The translations under genes and the position numbers were made by a program. The notes under the pieces are model-generated. The model did not search any database. It was not told where the DNA came from and saw nothing but the letters and a program-made list of their open reading frames with translations. Shown here piece by piece: positions 24,591 to 37,400 of a DNA stretch of 64,000 bases. Origin of the DNA: Strix aluco (taxonomy: Eukaryota; Chordata; Aves; Strigiformes; Strigidae); the NCBI RefSeq assembly GCF_031877795.1, contig NC_133933.1:72929730-72993729 (forward strand). Reading direction: 5' to 3'. The stretch's first letter is position 1, and every line of letters starts with the position of its first letter.

Positions 24591-27500
24591 CATGGATATA
24601 CATGGAGAGTTAGGGAAGGAACTGAATTCAAAACACACTACCTGCCTTGCAAATGGCTGGGTTCCCCAAGCTGACCCACACTGACCAACTGACCAACATG
24701 TTATCTGCAAAGTTGCTTTACTGAAACAATAGTTGCGTCTTTATTGTCAGTCACAACCAGAAGTACTTGGGATCAGATTGCCAGTGCTCATGCTGGGTGC
24801 CCTTATTTTCTCCAGAAGAGTCAGAGTAGGATAGGGAAGAAGTGGGAAATGGCCCCTTTGAAAAAGAAATCTACTGTTATTGACACAAGAACAAGAGAAA
24901 TATCTCAGTACGACAACGAGTTTTCAGGTGGATCCTGATGGTTCTTCAATGTATCCTGGAACTTCCCAGAGTCACAGCCCATGGCACTGACCAGCCACAA
25001 ATCATGAGTTATGATCCTGAAGTCAGCCTCATCAAGGTCAAGATGTCCCCACATCATTCAGATTTAACACAAAGGTTATTTTTGTTTATGATTGTTTCTG
25101 AGAGCTGAAGGCATAGGAAGCTTTTTCCAAATTTTGTGAAGGTATGATCCAAGACCCCATACAATCAATATTCAGCAGCACCCAACCACTAAGGCTTATG
25201 TGAGGAAAATATTAAAAGGAAAAGAAAGGAATGAAATGCTCAACAGTAAAAGCAGGTGCTCACTAAATAAGCCATAAACGAGCCAGGGACCTCTGGCCTA
25301 AATGTCATGGTGTACTTATTCCTTTCTCCACTTAATTTCAGACATAAGAAGGCTACAGTGGCTGAAAAGGAAGACAGAGCAAGAGGGGACTGTGCTTCAC
25401 CAAGGGTCAGTTCTAGGATGCCCCTGGGAGTGAATCAATAGAAAACAAGAGAAAAAATACCTGGAAGGAGTGCATTAACCTGCCTATGTGCCTGCTGAGG
25501 CAATGAGATATCTCACGGTGATTCTGGGCTACAGGGAGACAAATCAGTGCTGATGTTCATTCCAAGCCACAGATACCACACTCAATTTGTTAGGGAATAA
25601 CCCCAGGTCTTTCCAGCAAAATATTCACTCCTTCCATATCCTGTCAGTGAGCAATATGGAAAAATTCCCCTCTAATTGTTGAGTGCTGTGTCCTAAAACA
25701 AGATTGGGAAATCATAGCTTGTACTTCGTGCATGAAAGTACTGGACAATTAGAAACTCAGCTGAACCATGCAGATTGTCTGCTGATGAGGGTAGATGCTT
25801 ATTTAAAAAGTGTGGAGGAATTTATTCTTTGAAGTTTACAGCTGTTGCCATTTCAACCACAAGGCCGAGTTTATATCCATGGCAGCCGAAAAACACATCA
25901 CAGAAAAAAAGAGATCCAGCTTGCTAATTATATGACCATTTTCCACCTTCCTGAGGGAGGCTTTTGTTTCTTTCTATTTCAGTGGCTTTTTCAGGGCAAA
26001 AGATGATTTGTTTGATAACCCAGGAAAATGAAGGCTCTTGTTGTTTCCTGAGATGGGGTAGCTGGGACAAGAGGAGTGTTTTGGAGCAGTTTCTGTCCCC
26101 TCTGGGTGGGAGGCCAGGCTGTTTTCAAGATGAGTGGGATTCCTTGTCTCTCTTCTCCATAATGCCTTCCACCCTCCACACTCTTCATAAAACTACCTCT
26201 ACCAAAAACATACTTCCCTCCCAGAGGGGAGCTGGGATGGGACTCAACTAGAGATAAAAGAGCACATTAGTATCCATGCTTATTTTCTTTTTGGGTTACC
26301 TGTTAAGATCCAACAGAGACTCTGGAGATGTGTTTTTCTTTTACCTGGATAAAAAGCTTAAGCTCTCTAGCCACTGCAATGACATTCTGACATCATGCAT
26401 TTAACGCACTCCATTAAGCAAATGATAAAAACCTTTCACTACCTTGATGTAATATATCCTTGATTAAACTGAGCTGCTGCCTATTTGTACTTCACCTCAG
26501 AGCTGGGTGATCTCTTCACTGCTGTTCCAAAACCAGTGAAACAAGATTAAGACCATCCAAGACCAAACCTTAACATTGCCACATGGCTCCAGTTCGAATC
26601 TTCATAATAAAACCTTTTCGGAAACATCCCTGAATCTGTAGATTGCTTAGTCTCATCAGAAGAGCACAGGTGTTGGGCAGGCATCTCTCTACATTCATCA
26701 TGCTGTGTGACTCTAAAGGTGATGTCCTAGGAATATCTGTATATGTGATGGACAAGGAGAAGCCTATTGCATATTTGGCTGGGTAGTGCATGGTGTGATG
26801 GACACAGAGCTACTCCGCAATAATTTTAACAGTGTGCGTTGGCCTAATAACTGTTTATTACACAAATATTTTGGTTAAGTTTAATAGCAGACTGTAAAGG
26901 AAAACAATCAGAAAGGAAGAAAAATGGCTTGAATTCAGCCAGCCCTGCAGTTAACACAGGACAATGGGAAAGTCATGGGCTCACAGGAGTCTGGTTCAGC
27001 TTCCTGCAGGGCCTACTGAACTGGTTGGGAAAATCAGAGCCAAAAGTCTGACAATCAAGAAGCACAAATGAACTCTGGCTGCATCAGCAGGACTCTCTTT
27101 TCAGAGCCAGGGAGATCTTGGGGAGCTGTTCAGGGGCACCAGACCAAGACTCGGGCACTCACTGTAGTGTCTGCAGAAGCAAGACCTGCCTCAGTTGCCA
27201 AAGGGGCAGAGCTTTGGATAACTTGGAGGATGGGGAATAATTGCTCATTTTATAAATGCTTTTTGGAAAAGGAAACAATACTGTAGTTTTGAGAAAATGG
27301 TTTTGATATTTTGTGGGCATCATTTGTCACACTATCCTTGAGGGAAAGCCCACAGGCATCCAAACATGGCTGGACATTTTGGTGAAACCTCTTTTCCCTG
27401 TACTGCAGCCCCTGGCAACTCAAGGAGAGATAAGACCCAAGCTCTTCAAAATGTCCCCCAGCTGGCCAAGGCTCAATGCCTAAGGTGAGGTGAAGAACCA

Positions 27501-29575
27501 GGTGTCAGTAAAAAACTCTGGTGGGACTATGGATGTAGAGGCCGCCCGGTGAGCCCCACAGTCCAGATGGTCCTGGATCACCCTATTCAGACACTGGCAG
27601 TTGGCTCCTCCACATCTGTCCTGCCAAGAAGAACATCAGACATTGCCTGATGTCTGAGACAAACAATTTTCTTCTCCTCTTGTGGGCTTTGCAGCCCATC
27701 AGAGTCCCAACACCAGAGGGGCAGAAGTGTTGCTAGTCCTGCAGTCAGCCTGAGGGGGACAGAGTGTGCTTGAACAGAAGTCCAGGGCAAGCTTACCCCA
27801 TCAGGAGAAAGCATTGTCTATTGGTGCTGAAGAAGGTAACACCTCTTGCTAGGACCTAGTATCCTTTTCTCCACTGCAAATAAGTAAGCTAGGCTAGTTT
27901 AAGTCACCTGAAATCATGTTTAATCTACTAGTTTATTAATGATTTTGCATTACATTTGCAATGGGGTATGTACCAGGCCTGCTCAGTTCCTGCCTTCCAG
28001 CTCCAGGGCAGTAACAAGAAGTACTAATGCATGTCCTCCTTGTGATCATTTGAGCACATCCTCACAGCATTGCTTTTCCATGCTGCATTTCAGGACTAGC
28101 AGTTCTCCTCTTCCAAAACCAAACTGCTTGTTTAGATGAAATTTCATTGAGACTTCTGTGGGCATTATAGATGTGCATCAGTAAGAAAGGACACAGCCCT
28201 TGCTGGACAACAGCAAATGCTCACTGGCTTATGTATATGAGGACAAGTGACTGCTAGGTCATATTTAATTTACCCTTACCGCACTGACCATAATTCTGTC
28301 TAACCAAAAGAAAACATTGCATGATAGGGAAAACAGGCAGACCACGAACTAAGTATACACCACAAAATCCAGTACAGCATGTTGAGTAAGCAGATGCCAC
28401 TGGAAGGAAAGTACAATACTGTAGGTACTGAAAACCTTCAACTGCCATCTGCATTTCTTTATTTCTATCTAAAGGTCTTCTTTAATATCTGGCTTCATGA
28501 TCTCATTTTTATTCTTTCAGATGTAAAATAGCTTATATCTGCAATATAAGTGATAGCTTATATCTGCAATTCTCTGAAAGACATTTTTCTCCTGTTCGGA
28601 AAATCAGATATCTTCTTGTTAGAGGTGAATTAGTGTTCATCTGATAGACGATTTATGACCAACACTGGTCATATATGATCATAAAGAAAATGACATTTAG
28701 CTGAAGAAAGAATCAGAAGCAAAACCAAAAGGCTTGTCAACCTTAGATAACCTAAGCAGCACCTTGTCCCTTAGCAAAGAGCTAGTCTTGAAAAGCAATA
28801 CTAACAGGGAAGAATTGGCCCATAAGAGCAGCAATCTTTTCTTTTCTGTCCACAATTGCTCATAGAAACTACAGCTCAAAATCTCAGCAGGAAGCTGGAT
28901 GCTGAGTACCTCATGCTTTGGATGCACAACTTGAGAAATATTACAGGGGCCCAATTTTAAGGAGTCCTCTCAAAAATCAGGCTTTCTTTTGGACATCATA
29001 AGCTATTCAGTACCACCAGTCAGATGCTAAGATCTTGGCCAGAAAGTATATCTTCCCATAAGCAGTATGCACATCTTCACAACAGGAACCCAGTCTGCTG
29101 TTTGTAATGCTTGGCATTCTAACCTCAAGTAAATATACCAAGTAATCTGCAGGATATGTCTCTGAGCATGCTTACATGGTAATAATGATGTTAAAGTAGA
29201 ACAGCCATATGATTTATTATGCCTTGTGAAATAAAGCAAAGCCAATCTCTTCCCACCACGGGAAGTACCATCACAGTAGAAAATGGAAACAAGAAAAAAT
29301 GAAATACCACCCAGGCCTGGTTCAAACATGCAAACTTTCTAATAAAATATCAGAACCAGATGCTGCTAAAGATGAGTGATAATTAAAGAAGATAAATTAA
29401 AGAAATGTTTTTCCAGGGAATGACTCTACTGCACACAAATTGTTTCAGCATGGGAAAAAAAATAAAATTACTGCTGCTGCCTGTTTTCAAAAGTTTCCAT
29501 TAATGAGTCAAGGCAGGTTCCCTGCTAAATTCCCTCATATCCAGGCTCCCTCTTTGCCTCTGTTGGTTTAATCTC
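24591..29575. other. Unique non-coding DNA
   Basis: No supported gene over about 5 kb. One 25-bp tandem duplication lies at 28528-28570. All open frames are under 101 codons without recognisable features. Confidence 0.55.
28528..28570. repeat. Tandem duplication, 25-bp period
   Basis: ATAGCTTATATCTGCAAT occurs at 28528-28545 and again, identically, at 28553-28570. Confidence 0.9.
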
Positions 29576-29660
29576 TGTGTGGTTTAGCAGAGTGAGCAGA
29601 GGACTGAGCGCCAGGAACTCGGTTCCAACACTGACTCACTGTGTGGGCTCCCTTATGTCA
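29576..29660 (+). mobile_element. MIR SINE, tRNA-derived half
   Basis: GTGTGGTTTAGCAGAGTGAG, CAGAGGACTGAGCGCCAGGA, CTCGGTTCCAACACTGACTC and ACTGTGTGGG follow the MIR consensus order (GTGGTTAGAGCA, GGACTGGGAGCCAGG, GGGTTCAAATCC, GCCACTGACTAGCTGTGTGACC). The A and B box-like parts are recognisable but diverged. Later MIR parts are not evident. Confidence 0.68.
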
Positions 29661-31177
29661 TGCTCAGGGCAGATCAGCCCTGGAAAGCACATCTCTAAAA
29701 ACTGTCTTGAGGGGTCCAGAGCCTGACAGTCTCCCCACTCTCTGTGTCAGTTGTGCACAGTTCAGCAGAGGTTTTCCCCTGACTGCCAGCCCAGCAAACT
29801 GATCTCAGGCTAAGCTGGTGTAATGTGATTTTTTTTTGGTTTGGTGTCTCATCACAAGAAATAAGTATACTGGAAGCCAAATTATGCAGACACCTGTGCA
29901 AACTCACAGCAGGAAACATGGCTGGAGCACTGCAGATGAAGGGCAGATTCAGCGGACCCGCTAAGACCACCCTGGAGCTTTATGTGCCTGTGTATAAACC
30001 CGTCTTAGTCCAGGTTGTTGTTAAGCTTCATCTTAGCTAAACACAAGATGATGTTTAAGCCCCTCAAAGACTTTTAATTTCTTTAGATTTTTTTCACACA
30101 GAAAAGTGCCTATCCAATTGCCGTAGGCATTTTTGTAGCAAATAAAATAAGGTGCTGCACCAGGAAAGGAAAAGAATAAAATGAAACCATGTAAATACAT
30201 GGCCTAGTTCCCTTTTAACCACATGTTCCCCAGGCTCATAACCTCTGCAAATGCCTATGAGGAATAATGTGGTCTGGAGTGTGCATTTAAGGTCAACAAA
30301 TCTGGCCTGTTTCAGGCTGAACAAGGGCTCAGACACAAGATCGGGTTCCCCTGGCTTAATGAGCTGCCGTGCAGCAAGCATCTGCGTGAACACTCTTTGC
30401 ACAAGGCGAGCACAAGGTGAAACAGCGCAGCTCCAGATGACCTCACCGAGGTTCGCACCCCTGGGCTCCTGCCTCCATTGCCCGAGAGGCTGAGAGGACG
30501 TGTACAGAGGGTCACTGCAGTTCAGCGGCCACGTCCCCGCTCACTAAGCCAGGGTAACGCAGCTGTGTGTCTTTCATGCGAATGTCAAAGCTAAGAGACC
30601 TTCATGAAGGACATTGGACTCGCAGCTCTTTCTCCTGGATAGCAAAGTCAAATCAAATGGGCAAACACAGACACAGAGTCAAGAACAGGGACAGGCCTCT
30701 TGAGCATCCAAGCTCCTAGCCATTTGCAGATGTTTTAGCTGAACCAGGGAATTTGTACTCGATTCAAGAATCCATGTAAGCTAAATCTGTCCACAGGCCA
30801 TCATCTGCCCACTGCAGTCCAGCCACCCATGTGGCACTCTGCACAGGCACGAGGGGACAAGGCATGGATGACAGTAGGTAGGGTTGTTTCCAAAACAGAC
30901 ACAGCCGTAATCTGCTGGACAGACTTGGAGAGAGAAGAGCAGTGCCAACTACAGCTCTCATTTGATCCTCTAAAAAGTGCATTTATTAAGACCCTCTACC
31001 CCCTGCAGACCTTTGAACTTGAAATAAGAAGTATTGGTTACACATCTCATAGGGGGCCTGGTGATGTCTCCTCCATCTCTGCTTCAGGACTCAGGCTACC
31101 AATGTTGCAGGGCATCTGTCCCTCTCCAACCCTTGCCTGCTGGAGAGACTTCCCTGGAGACATCCAATGTAGGACTC
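29661..31177. other. Unique non-coding DNA with a small CpG-richer patch
   Basis: No supported gene. Around 30380-30600 CpG dinucleotides are denser than elsewhere in the window (about a dozen in 220 bases), but the patch is too short to be called a CpG island. Confidence 0.5.
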
Positions 31178-31493
31178 AAGAGGGAGAGGAGGAGAGGGGA
31201 GGAGAGGAGAGGGGAGGAGAGGAGAGGAGAGGAGAGGAGAGGAGAGGAGAGGAGAGGAGAGGAGAGGAGAGGAGAGGAGAGGAGAGGAGAGGAGAGGAGA
31301 GGAGAGGAGAGGAGAGGAGAGGAGAGGAGAGGAGAGGAGAGGAGAGGAGAGGAGAGGAGAGGAGAGGAGAGGAGAGGAGAGGAGAGGAGAGGAGAGGAGA
31401 GGAGAGGAGAGGAGAGGAGAGGAGAGGAGAGGAGAGGAGAGGAGAGGAGAGGAGAGGAGAGGAGAGAGGGAAAAGAGGGAAAAAAAGGAAAAA
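31178..31493 (+). repeat. 316-nt polypurine tract with (GGAGA)50
   Basis: The plus strand contains only A and G from 31178 to 31493. Within it, 31216-31465 is exactly fifty uninterrupted GGAGA units, flanked on the left by imperfect units and on the right by GGGAAAAG-type sequence. Frames across it encode Glu-Arg-Arg-Gly repeats on the plus strand and Leu-Ser-Ser-Pro repeats on the minus strand. They are open only because the pentamer contains no stop in any frame. Such mirror-symmetric purine tracts can form triplex (H-DNA). Confidence 0.97.
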
Positions 31494-34400
31494 TAAAAAA
31501 GAAAAGGGAAAGGAGACATGAATCTGGGTGTGTAATTTATATATGAGGGAAAGTTTAAACCAGTGTGATTGGCAAGAATACAATGTTACTAAAAGCCACA
31601 GACATGCTAATGGGTGAGTCATTTAAGTAAACCCTATTGATCTTGTAAGTTTGCCAGTTTTCAATTTTCACTTCTGCTTGAAAACAGCTCAGAAAATAAG
31701 GCTTAACCAGAAACTCATGATCGGTGACTTTTAAATCCAAATCTTTAGCAAATGTATCTATCTTGAGGGGTGCTTTTATTTGACCAAGTGTATTACAGAG
31801 AGCTTCCCTTTACTCACCTAAGCCTCTCCCAGTGGGGCAGGCCAGGTCCTATATGCTTTTCTCCCGCAGCTGCAAACCCAGATATTCTTTCCGATGGTGA
31901 TGTTTGCTACGAGCAACCAGTTTTAGGTGTATGAGGAATAACCACCAGAGGCCTGTGACACCTCACCCATGCCACTGCAGAGGTGGGGGAATCCAAATGG
32001 TCAAGCTTGGCTCAGCAAGATTTTCTGCAGTTCTTACAGCTGTGCCCAGCACATGAGCTCTGAGCTGCTCAGAAATTTGATCGACATCATCATCTTGCTG
32101 ACAGTAAATGAAGGTGAGTGATGTTTAACAGTTCAAAGATGAGTTTAGTATGGCAATTCACATAAAAGAACAAAAAAAAAGAAGCTTTTATCCCATTATC
32201 CCATTCCTCCTTTATTATTTGGGCTGTAGCTAAGGTAAACTTGACAGAAGTGACCAAAGCAGGTATCCCTGGCTGTTCACCCTCCTCCTCTGCCACAGGT
32301 TAGGAAGGCCTCGTCCTCCCTGAAAGAAGCACCATCAGCTGCCAGGTGATCCTGAGCTACCGTGATAGAGGGACGGACTCCTTCTCCCCCTCAGAATGTC
32401 ATTAAGCAGGCACAGGCTTTCCACATTCTTAAGCAAAATATTTACTTTACAAGCGCTGAAACAAAATTTGGAAAAGTGAAGAATAATATTTATTTTGACA
32501 ATGTTAAATTGCATTAAAGTTGAAAGTGAAAATTAAATGCATGCACATACACCAAGGGCATTATCCACTAATCACAGGAACATAAAAGAACTGGAAAATA
32601 CCCTCCTCCACTGCCACTAGGAAAGTTAGTCTGGACTAAATTACAGGCAAAATGTATAATTAAGCAAGCTATTATTATCCAGTGTCTTAGCAGATGCTGA
32701 CCTCGTTTATGGTGATTTGGATAAGAATTCAACCGAGGTTTGATTTCACAGCTGTGTCCATGATGCCTTGGACCTGTCATACTGCCCCAGAAATTCCCAG
32801 CATGTTAGTGCTGGTGTCTAAGTGCGGTGCTTACGGTTTCCTATCCTCCTCGGCTGCTGACTGGGGAACTTTTCTTTAGCTTCTTGGGAAACAGAAAATG
32901 GTTTTACTGATCTGTCAGCCAGGCTTTATACTTGAAATCTGTGTTTAATTATTTTGAAGAAGCTTTAATATTCCACCAGTACAAGGAGGGGGGACCTTCC
33001 ATTGCTGTGTTATTCTCTTAGTTTTATTTTTTGCAGGTGTAGGCTTGTGGCTTAGTTACTGAAATAATAATTCTGTTGGAAATATCATTGGCATGAGAGA
33101 TGAGCTGCCAAAGTGTTATGGGCTCAGTAATTTGTACATGGAAATGAGGATCCAGGGAACAACATGAACATCAGTGGCCCAAGGAGTTTATGATTAAAAC
33201 ATGATGCTGAGCTTTTATGATTTCTACAGCTAATTAGCAAGATTTATAAGCATCTAACAAAAAACAAAGCTGAATACAGTAATGATCCTTATTTTCCACT
33301 TGGAGCAAAAAACTACTGGGTTCAAATATAGCAGGGAAAGAAAGAGAGGAACAAACACCCTTATATCTTCATTTGCTGATGATTTAGCCTAATTGCTTCT
33401 CTCTTTTTCATAGGATGAGTGGATGTCTCTCAGGTGGCAAGCATGAAGTCTGTGACTTATTCACATCGACAGCAATACTTTGTTGATTTAATAGAGTAAA
33501 GGTTTCCTGCTGTTTCTTTATGGCTTCAGACTAGCACTGGTTTTGTTTTCCAGCAGTGTGTTGGGGGAATGCAAGAGGTCTGAAAGAGCCACTTCCACCA
33601 ATATATACTCGGTTGATTCTGTTCCCCAGAGGTGCAAAAGGAAAAGGAGGGGGGAAAAAAAAAGAAGAAATACCAAGCTAGTCCATAGAGGAATGAAGTC
33701 CTTAGTCTGCAGCTGTAGACCTGCAAGGGCCCCTGCTGTTCCCAGGAGGGCTTCTGGCCGGCAGCGCCTGTGTGACCTGCCTGGGAAGTTCCCGGTGTGT
33801 GACTCCAGCTATTTCCCTATGGCTTCTGCATTTCCAGAAGCCCAAACATCCTCCCATAGTCACCAACTGGAAAACTCCTGGCCAGTGTGTAAAACTCTTC
33901 TATTCTGCCTGGACAAACCTTTCAGCCAGAAAAGGAGACATCCTCCAGAAAACTTGATCGCATAGGCATCTCATTGCATAGGATGAGCCTTGCTCAAAGT
34001 GTAGATAAAAAAAGACGATCGTTACTGAAGCCATTGGCAAAGGAATTTCTCCAACACAGACCCACAGCAACTGAAGTCAGATGCAATGACTGGTTTTGTG
34101 GTGACTGCAGCTAGCTCCTGTGTGCAGCACAACTGAGATTTCACCCAGAACGCAGCTAGCTGTCTTGGCCAGGGTGCCCCTCGCCCAGGTTTGCCTTTGG
34201 GAAGAGGTTTTCTAGCCACTGTAGGCATTGCCCTTGTTCAGCATCTGTACCAGCGACCTCTCCCATTTCTAGCCAGGGCTGCAAGGACCCACAGGTGGAT
34301 CTGTGCTCCCATGGCTGGGAATTGTGACGCACGGTGGGGGACTGAGAGCCCCACTGGGCCCTCAGCTGCCTGGGCAGCAGTGTTCCCCTTGACACAGAGC

Positions 34401-37400
34401 TACGTGGAGGGAGATGCACTGTGTGTACAGCTATCCCAGGCAAACCTGACCTTCAGAGGGCTGTACTTAATTTTCTGTCAGTTGTAAACTTCTAGGGGCA
34501 GGCACAGCGTCTTCACATGTCCATGGAAGGTGCTTTACCCATTCTGTATGTCTCCACAATGTAACAATTAAAAATACAATGTCTTATTACACAGTTAGTG
34601 TGACCACAAAAGTCCATTTATAAAGCTCCATCTATTTATACTGGAGCTGTGTTTCCTCAGTTTAGAGATATACAAATACTGGTGTGCCACATTTAATAGT
34701 ATCTTAGCATTTTATTATTTTTTTAATGAACCACTGTCATCACCTCCTCCAGTATTTTTTTTTCTTGTTCCTGTATTCCTAGACAGTTGGCCTAAATGGG
34801 TATAATGGGATAATTTCCACTCCAGCAATGGTTTGGCACTTATGTTAAACAGTGCCTGGTAGCTGGCGCATCCTTAAGACACAGACTTTGCCAAAGTTTA
34901 TGGTGAGACCCACACTGGAGTGATGCCATACTCTTCATTTTCACCTCCAAAGCCAGTCCATTTTTTTGATGACATGGAGTGGGAAAAATTACATAGAAAC
35001 ATTTTTGGAGAGTTTCTGGTCTAACGTTAGACAGGGAGGTTTAGACAGCGAACTTCCCCTGAAGTGGCACCTAGTATCTTGCTTTCTTGGCCAAAGGTGC
35101 TTTAGACCACAGGAATGTCATGTTGGCATCTCCAACTGTGAGAGGAACTTCAGCAGAGCTTGACCTCATCGTATAAACCCAGGGCTGTGTATGGACACAA
35201 AGCTCTCAAAACAGGGTTGTGGGTGACAGGATCTCACCCTGCCGGAAAGAGGAAAGTGGAATGAAGGCCTGGGCTTGGTCAACATCGCTGGGACACTGGC
35301 AGAGCTCAGGCTAGTACTAGAAGCAATGGGAGGGGAGAGGAGTGAGGGGGCACCCCACCACAGGACAGCACCCCTTGCCCTCCAGCGCAGGGAGCAGGGT
35401 CCGCCCGGCCTCTTTTACAGGTGTGCAGGGAACGGGGGAGCGACGGGCTGCCGGGACTCTCCTCCCAAGCATGTGCACTCCAGATGTGCCAGGAGGGAAA
35501 GCCAGCCAATACAGAATATTATTTATAATAACAATAATAACAATATTAATAACATAAGAACATCTGGTAGCGGTTTTTTTCCATCTACCATTTGGCTGGA
35601 GGCAGAGCATCCGGGTGACATGACAATCGGTATTTCTGTTTCCAATTTAGCCCCAGCTCAGCTGCTGCAGTGACTTAGAGACAGGCACTTCCAGGGACGT
35701 GTGCCCAGCTCTCAGGCTCGGCTGGCACTGCAGGTGTCACTCCTGCAACCACCAATGGCAGAAGCACCTAAAATCATCTGGGTTTGGGTTTCCTTTATCG
35801 GCTGTTTCATAGGAGATCACAAGGGGGTTTTTATACTTCCATGGCTCCTTTCCATCCTGTCCTGTAAGAAAGCTACCCAACTGCAATGGTGTGCGGTTTC
35901 AGACAGAAAACGAAAGCTAGCTGTTTTGAAATCAAAACAGAAGTGCCTATTACACATTTCACGCTATTGAAAGTGTATTTGACTAAATACATATTTAAAC
36001 CATTTTGGTATTGTTTTGAATTCCAAGGCTTTCAAACATGTCCAGTAAATATATCGCTTCCACATACAAAGATTTCTGTTTCGACACGCAACTAACATCT
36101 AGCCTAAAAAATTAATGTTGTGATTAAGTAACAGTCCTCTAGCTTTTCTTTCCTCATTATACTGACAGAAAGCTAAAAGCAAAATTACCATGGAAGTTGC
36201 AGCTGCTGCTCCTAAATAGTATATAGATAGTTGTAGTAGAAATCCTTTTATGCATCCTGATCATCATTAGTTTCTCCCAGCAAGTTGTAGGCTGGGGAGT
36301 TGATTTCTTCGGATTTAGTGCATGGAACAGGCTTTCACTTCAAAGCAGATAACGCATTGCACAGACTCTCATCTGCTATAAATTTATACAGGTTGATTAC
36401 AAACTTAAAATATGCACTATTAAAATAATGATCATTTAAGCATTCAAATGTTCTCCCTCAAGTCATTAAAGACTGAGATTTATGTCGAGCAAATGAAGAG
36501 GCCCTCTTACACCTTTGGAGGAATGCATCCTGCTCCTGTCCTTGTGGTCAGCCAGCTCTGCACATATAGTCAAGGACAAACTAGGCCCCAACACTCATTA
36601 TATTTTAAATTTGCGTGTGAAGCAGCAAAAGTTGCTGATAAACAGAAAATCTAGGCCTTTGGCTCAGCATTTGTCCAATTATTAAAGTCAATTGCTTTAG
36701 ATGGCATCTTACATAAATCCATTTCTCCTAATGTACTTTACACACCACTCTGTGAATAATAGGTTAGACCAAATCTAATTAGGCAGCTAGACCTCTTGGT
36801 TTATGCAGCTGAATTTATAGGGCAATGCAAGACTGCTTCCATCACCTTTGGCTATAGTGCAGTGATTCTTAAAATATGTAAGGTGAAAATGTCAGTAGTG
36901 CAGCACTATTTGTAACTGGCAAAAGCCAGGAATTTGGGACAATTCTACCCTCAAGCCTTATTTTAATCCCCACATAGGTTTCCTGTTGTCACAAATATTA
37001 TTAGTATAAGAAATCTGCTAACTGCTACAGTTTGGGGAATTCCACTAATGAAGGACTTTCCATACCCTTAAATCTGATGCATTTTCTGAAGCAGATGCTC
37101 AGCTGATGTATATTACGAAGCTCCCCTGGTTGTTTCAATGCTAACTTACAGTAGCTGAGAGCCTGGAGCTCTGGCATATGAACACGGGGCCAGACTCTCA
37201 TCTCTTGGACTGGAGAGCCAGCAGCTCCCCTTCCTCTTGGGGATGCTCATGATGCCACCCAAGTGGAGACCCTACTCTCTCCTTTCTTTGGGATGTCGTG
37301 GCTGGCCCTGGGTGCAGTGATTAGGGGGCAGCACATAAACAGACTAGAAATTTGGCAGCTGAGCAGCCAGAAAAGATGGAGAAGAAGCAGAGTGGGAATG

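Noticed and set aside
31216..31465. CRISPR or minisatellite array
   Set aside because: The unit is a five-base repeat with no spacers, so it is a microsatellite.
30829..31546. 230- and 170-codon plus-strand frames and 142/148-codon minus-strand frames over the purine tract
   Set aside because: They are open only because GGAGA repeats contain no stop in any frame; the peptides are pure repeat translation.
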